Of a DNA stretch of 44,853 nt, positions 42,091-44,853 are shown one piece after another. The notes below the pieces were generated by a model. It saw only the letters and a program-made list of their open reading frames with translations. It had not been told where the DNA came from and ran no database searches. The DNA is from an uncultured Clostridia bacterium (GTDB lineage Bacteria; Bacillota; Clostridia; Christensenellales; UBA3700). The DNA lies in the NCBI GenBank assembly GCA_945992255.1, contig CAMFVQ010000035.1:1-44853 (forward strand), written 5' to 3'. The translations under genes were made by a program, and so were the position numbers. The first letter of the stretch is position 1; each line of letters starts with the position of its first letter.

Positions 42091-42884
42091 AAAAATGTCC
42101 TATCTGCGGCAAAGAAATAGATGAAAATCTTCCATTTTGCCCACATTGTGGTGCCCAAGTAAAGTCTGACAAAGAGAGCTTGACTTGGGGCGAAAAAAGG
42201 CAACAAAGAGAGCGTGTCAACCAACAAAATATCGAAAAATCTTATTTGCACCAAGATGAAATTGTGGGACTCGAATATGTTCCGCACGACCAAATAACCC
42301 TAAAAGCAAAGGGCAAAACCCAAAAAGAATGGCAAAAAAATGTGATATGGATATGTGTCGCAACGCTCATTGTTTTGGTAGGATTTGCATTGTTTTTCGT
42401 GTTCAAAAAATTCGAATTCAACAAAACGCTCAAGGTATTTTTGGTGTTGGCAGTGTTCTTGTTCGAAGCTTTTGCACTCTCCAAAATCGTGGAATGTGTG
42501 TATGCTGTCCGTATGCTGAGTGCTATGAAAAAATCGAATTTTGCTATCAAGAAGATAGAGTACGGCAAGCCACCAAAGGTGAATATTGATGGCGATTTGT
42601 ACGAAATTTTGGTCAATACGGGATGTCCGGAATGTCTGTGTCCAACTCGCCATATCGAAGAATTGGACGGAAAGTTCGTGGTTGTTTGTGACCAAAATCG
42701 TACCCACCTTATGTTGCTAGACACCACAGCATTCAATCCGCACAGCAAGGAAGAACAAACATCACAAGATGAAGAAATCCAAGAAGTCACCGCCCAAGTT
42801 GATGAAAGTGAGGACAAAGAAAGTGTGGAGGGCGGAAAAATCGTAGAGAGCAACGAGCAATCCGCAGAAAATGTCGAGCAATAG
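42087..42884 (+). CDS. Zinc-ribbon membrane protein of unknown function
   Basis: 265 aa, not recognised as a named family. The N-terminus is a zinc ribbon: Cys4, Cys7, Cys18, Cys21 in CPICGKEI...FCPHCG. Two membrane helices follow (about 87-107 and 113-133). A second Cys cluster (GCPECLCPTRH, about 179-189, and VVCDQNRTH) may bind a second zinc. The last 45 residues are acidic and disordered. With the membrane protein upstream, overlapping by 4 nt, it may form a membrane complex; this is inferred only from gene order. Confidence 0.78.
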   Translation: MKKCPICGKEIDENLPFCPHCGAQVKSDKESLTWGEKRQQRERVNQQNIEKSYLHQDEIVGLEYVPHDQITLKAKGKTQKEWQKNVIWICVATLIVLVGFALFFVFKKFEFNKTLKVFLVLAVFLFEAFALSKIVECVYAVRMLSAMKKSNFAIKKIEYGKPPKVNIDGDLYEILVNTGCPECLCPTRHIEELDGKFVVVCDQNRTHLMLLDTTAFNPHSKEEQTSQDEEIQEVTAQVDESEDKESVEGGKIVESNEQSAENVEQ

Positions 42885-42940
42885 TTGCAACCATTGCCAA
42901 CATAGCAACTGCACACTATATGTTAGTCGAAAGACCAATC

Positions 42941-42964
42941 AAAGCGCTCTTTGGAGTGCTTTTT
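42941..42964 (+). terminator. Terminator of the zinc-ribbon gene pair
   Basis: Stem AGCGCTC/GAGTGCT (one G-T pair), loop TTTG, followed by a T-run. The rest of 42965-43056 holds nothing I recognise. Confidence 0.75.
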
Positions 42965-43056
42965 ATGTTTTCGCCAACTTTGGAAGTAAAACCCAAAAAT
43001 ATAATGTACGAGTGCACAATCAAAGTCCAAATAGAGAACATAAGACAATAGCCTTG

Positions 43057-43563
43057 TCACATAAATCTACACAGCAGACAAGAGATAATTGCTCCTGCAT
43101 AGCAAGCAAAAATAGAGATAGGCAAGCCGTAACGCAACTTTTTTACTTTGGTGGTAGAGAAGTAAACTGTGGCAATATAAAAGACCGTTTCGCTAGCACC
43201 CACGATGACAGATGCACAGCGAGAAATATAGCTGTCCACACCATAGGTATTGTAGATATTTTCGAGCATTGCCACACTTCCGTTGCCTGACAATGGACGG
43301 ATAACGAGCAATTCGCACAGCTCTTCTGGTATGCCCACCAATCGCAACAGCGGAGCAAAAATTTTGCTGAAATATATGTTAAGTCCGCTGAGAGAAAACA
43401 GCTCGACAGCTATCAAAATTGCACACACGAACGGAAAAATCGACAGCACAAGGGTTATGCTTTCTTTGGCGCCGTCTACAAAACAATCGAAAACATTGAC
43501 CTTTTTACAAAAGCCCACCACGACAATTAAAATGATGAAAACAGGTATGATATATTTACTCAT
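43057..43563 (-). CDS. spmB: Spore maturation protein SpmB
   Basis: 168 aa. Integral membrane protein of the nucleoside-recognition (Gate) type that, with SpmA, is needed for normal dehydration of the spore core in Bacillus and Clostridium. Conserved segments include SIFPFVCAILIAVELFSLSG, PEELCELLVIRPLSGNGSVAML and ASETVFYIATVYF. ATG 43563 has CAGGAG upstream and overlaps the spmA end by 8 nt. Its presence indicates a spore-forming lineage. Confidence 0.92.
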   Translation of the reverse strand: MSKYIIPVFIILIVVVGFCKKVNVFDCFVDGAKESITLVLSIFPFVCAILIAVELFSLSGLNIYFSKIFAPLLRLVGIPEELCELLVIRPLSGNGSVAMLENIYNTYGVDSYISRCASVIVGASETVFYIATVYFSTTKVKKLRYGLPISIFACYAGAIISCLLCRFM

Positions 43564-44146
43564 CGAGGCTCCTGAGCGGAAGGGATTGGGGCTTGTTTGG
43601 CTTGGCAAAAACTTTGGCAAGAATGACTCCAATCAAGGTGGATAGGGTGGTCGCAACGAGCGAAGGCAAGATGATGTCCGATGCCGATTGAGAGCCTGCC
43701 GCTGCTCGCATACCTATGATTGTGGCAGGCAAAAGCTGAATGGAAGTGGAGTTGATGACCATAAAAAGTATCATATTGTCAGTGGCTTTGTCCGTGCCGT
43801 CTTGCATACATTCCATAGCTTTGATGCCTAGCGGAGTTGCTGCACCGCCCATACCGAGCAGATTGGCGGAAAAGTTGAGCGAAATATATTGAAGAGCCAT
43901 GTCACTCTCGCCTTTGAAGAGCTTTTTTGTCACAGGGCGGAGCATACGATAGAGAAGCTTGTTGGCGCCGATCTTTTCCATAATTTTGAGGACAGACAGC
44001 CAAATAGCATATATGGAAACAAGTATGATTGCCAGTTCGATAGCAGTCTTTGTGCCACCGAGCATTATTGAAAATGCCGACTCAGGAGCTATGGCGGTTA
44101 TCAAAATTAGTGACGAAATTGTCATCACGAAATATACAATATTCAT
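43556..44146 (-). CDS. spmA: Spore maturation protein SpmA
   Basis: 196 aa. Gate-domain membrane protein acting with SpmB. The pattern GGTKTAIELAIILVSIYAIWL, LNFSANLLGMGGAATPLGIKAMECMQ and FMVINSTSIQLLPATIIGMRAAAGS is typical. The first gene of the pair. No ribosome site precedes ATG 44146; TACATT lies 5 nt upstream, so it may be another leaderless start, though the -35 is poor. In Bacillus the genes are read in the mother cell or forespore programme; I see no clear sporulation-sigma site. Confidence 0.92.
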   Translation of the reverse strand: MNIVYFVMTISSLILITAIAPESAFSIMLGGTKTAIELAIILVSIYAIWLSVLKIMEKIGANKLLYRMLRPVTKKLFKGESDMALQYISLNFSANLLGMGGAATPLGIKAMECMQDGTDKATDNMILFMVINSTSIQLLPATIIGMRAAAGSQSASDIILPSLVATTLSTLIGVILAKVFAKPNKPQSLPLRSLDE

Positions 44147-44181
44147 ACCATAATGTATGGAAAAATCCGTGCAAAAATTAC

Positions 44182-44203
44182 AAAAAAAGAGAGCAAAGCT
44201 CTC
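44182..44203 (-). terminator. Terminator of the 75-aa gene
   Basis: On the minus strand stem GAGAGC/GCTCTC with loop TTT, then seven T. It separates the 75-aa gene from spmA. Confidence 0.8.
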
Positions 44204-44218
44204 GAATTGATGGCAGAA

Positions 44219-44446
44219 TTAGTCAACCAGCTCGATATGCTCGATATTTACTAGCATACAAGTGCCAAAATAGTTGTCGTCCTCGTCTACACCTGAGAAG
44301 TCAACTCGGACACAGCCGTCCACCAAAATATTGTCCACCACGCAACCTAGGTCATCAGGGTAGATATCATTGTCGATATATTCGGCACTTATCATACGCA
44401 CCGTGCAGTATTTTGGAAAGTCATTGCAGAGATTGTTATTTGTCAT
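44219..44446 (-). CDS. Small acidic protein of unknown function
   Basis: 75 aa, not recognised. Acidic (many Asp and Glu, few Lys), four Cys (residues 7, 14, 35, 45 region and one near 63), and a beta-like pattern (GCVVDNILVDGCVRVDF, TCMLVNIEHIEL) suggesting a small beta barrel. CAGGTG lies 6 nt before the ATG, a good promoter upstream and a terminator downstream. It may be a single-gene unit; no function can be read from the sequence. Confidence 0.65.
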   Translation of the reverse strand: MTNNNLCNDFPKYCTVRMISAEYIDNDIYPDDLGCVVDNILVDGCVRVDFSGVDEDDNYFGTCMLVNIEHIELVD

Positions 44447-44461
44447 AATTCACCTGTGTAT

Positions 44462-44490
44462 ATTGTATACCATTTTGCCCGCTTTGGCAA
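44462..44490 (-). promoter_or_regulatory. Promoter of the 75-aa gene
   Basis: On the minus strand TTGCCA (44490-44485), 17-bp spacer, TACAAT (44467-44462). Confidence 0.65.
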
Positions 44491-44551
44491 ACAAGTGGAT
44501 AGAGTATGCAAAAACACAATTTGAAAAATTTTCAAAAACTATAAATTTTAG

Positions 44552-44580
44552 TTGACAAATATACCGAAAAGATATATTAT
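44552..44580 (+). promoter_or_regulatory. Promoter of the second orphan hairpin RNA
   Basis: TTGACA (44552-44557), 17-bp spacer, TATTAT (44575-44580). The start is expected near 44586-44587, right at the closing stem of the RNA. Confidence 0.8.
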
Positions 44581-44586
44581 GTAAGG

Positions 44587-44664
44587 GAAGTAACTATTAG
44601 GACTCTTTGAGCCTGGCTTAGCTTAATTTATATCAAGCAATGGCACGTAATAGTTACTTTTTTT
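44587..44664 (+). ncRNA. Orphan hairpin RNA, about 75 nt
   Basis: The first bases of the transcript, AAGTAACTATTA (44588-44599), pair perfectly over 12 bp with TAATAGTTACTT (44648-44659), followed by a T-run. The 48-nt interior contains GGACTCTTTGAGCC, GGCTTAGCTT and CAAGCAATGGC, which can form one or two short helices (GCTT/AAGC). No reading frame of note. Like the RNA at 8430-8499 it has a strong promoter, a stem closing the two ends, CTATTA near the 5' side and an intrinsic end. It may be an sRNA, or a leader attenuator for a gene beyond the window. Confidence 0.55.
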
Positions 44665-44853
44665 ATTGCTTTTATATTTTTTACAGCATTCGAATACATA
44701 ATTGTTTTATCTTCATAAGGGAACAGTAGCCAAGAAACAATGCACGCAACCAAAGTGAGCTAGCAAGTAAGATGTGACCTATAACCAATTTACAAAATTT
44801 ATAGTTATCGAAAAACAAGTAAATTGTCAAGCGAAGTGCAACACTTTAGATAA
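44665..44853. other. Gene-free end of window
   Basis: No supported feature in the last 189 bases. If the RNA at 44587-44664 is an attenuator, this would be the start of its downstream leader. Confidence 0.4.

Noticed and set aside
1-44853. tRNA, rRNA, CRISPR arrays, insertion sequences or prophage genes
   Set aside because: I looked for cloverleaf T-arms, regular spacers and repeats, transposase or integrase motifs and found none.

Overview
The window looks like the chromosome of a low-GC Bacillota, most likely an uncultured Clostridia-type anaerobe. The evidence is the rpmH-rnpA-yidD-yidC-jag-mnmG-rsmG-parB block, a type III glutamine synthetase, spmA/spmB spore-maturation genes, a cysteine T-box ahead of cysES, UPF0210/ACT and DUF951 genes, and consensus sigma-A promoters. 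I cannot name a genus. No phage, transposase, CRISPR array, tRNA or rRNA is visible. Almost everything is housekeeping, with a few lineage-specific genes and several non-coding elements.

Layout. 1-8.3 kb: the origin-proximal block on the minus strand (rpmH, rnpA, yidD, yidC, jag, then mnmG, rsmG, parB). mnmE sits at its usual place but is inverted, so it diverges from mnmG. No parA, dnaA or DnaA-box cluster is in the window. 8.3-9.6 kb: a mostly non-coding stretch with an orphan hairpin RNA (minus), a 66-aa protein gene and a dispersed repeat. 9.5-13.3 kb: an RluA-type pseudouridine synthase, then an iron alcohol dehydrogenase overlapping a GH27-type glycosidase. 13.4-17.6 kb: lower glycolysis operon pgk-tpiA-gpmI plus a hotdog thioesterase. 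17.9-21.2 kb: a YgjP-type metallopeptidase (minus) and a fused ABC ATPase/FtsX-type permease (plus). 21.3-25.3 kb: glnN and a short alaS. 25.5-26.6 kb: a lipoprotein of unknown function (minus). 26.8-33.6 kb: plsY-ychF-argS, then T-box-cysE-cysS-rsmI. 33.8-35.8 kb: a two-component system with a likely autoregulatory operator. 35.9-40.6 kb: a six-gene minus operon (degenerate alpha/beta-hydrolase, DUF951, lepB, ACT protein, UPF0210, rlmB). 40.7-42.9 kb: three uncharacterised genes, two encoding membrane proteins. 43-44.5 kb: spmA-spmB and a 75-aa gene (minus). The end holds a second orphan hairpin RNA.

Most notable: (1) five genes or operons (mnmG, mnmE, ygjP-like, plsY, hydrolase-like) have a -10 hexamer exactly 6 nt before ATG and no Shine-Dalgarno, so they should be leaderless, while other operon starts have clear ribosome sites; (2) two roughly 70-nt orphan RNAs with perfect TTGACA-17-TATAAT/TATTAT promoters, closed by a 5'-3' stem and ended by a U-run; (3) the in-place inversion of mnmE; (4) a ParB/Noc-like gene with no parA beside it and a parS-like palindrome in the end of rsmG; (5) a hydrolase-fold protein with Arg in place of the nucleophile Ser, leading the lepB operon; (6) a scattered TCGATA-nn-TATCGA inverted repeat; (7) four TTTAATA heptamers in two 11-bp-period pairs before a response regulator gene.

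All calls come from reading the sequence and remembered family motifs. No database search, folding program or alignment was run.
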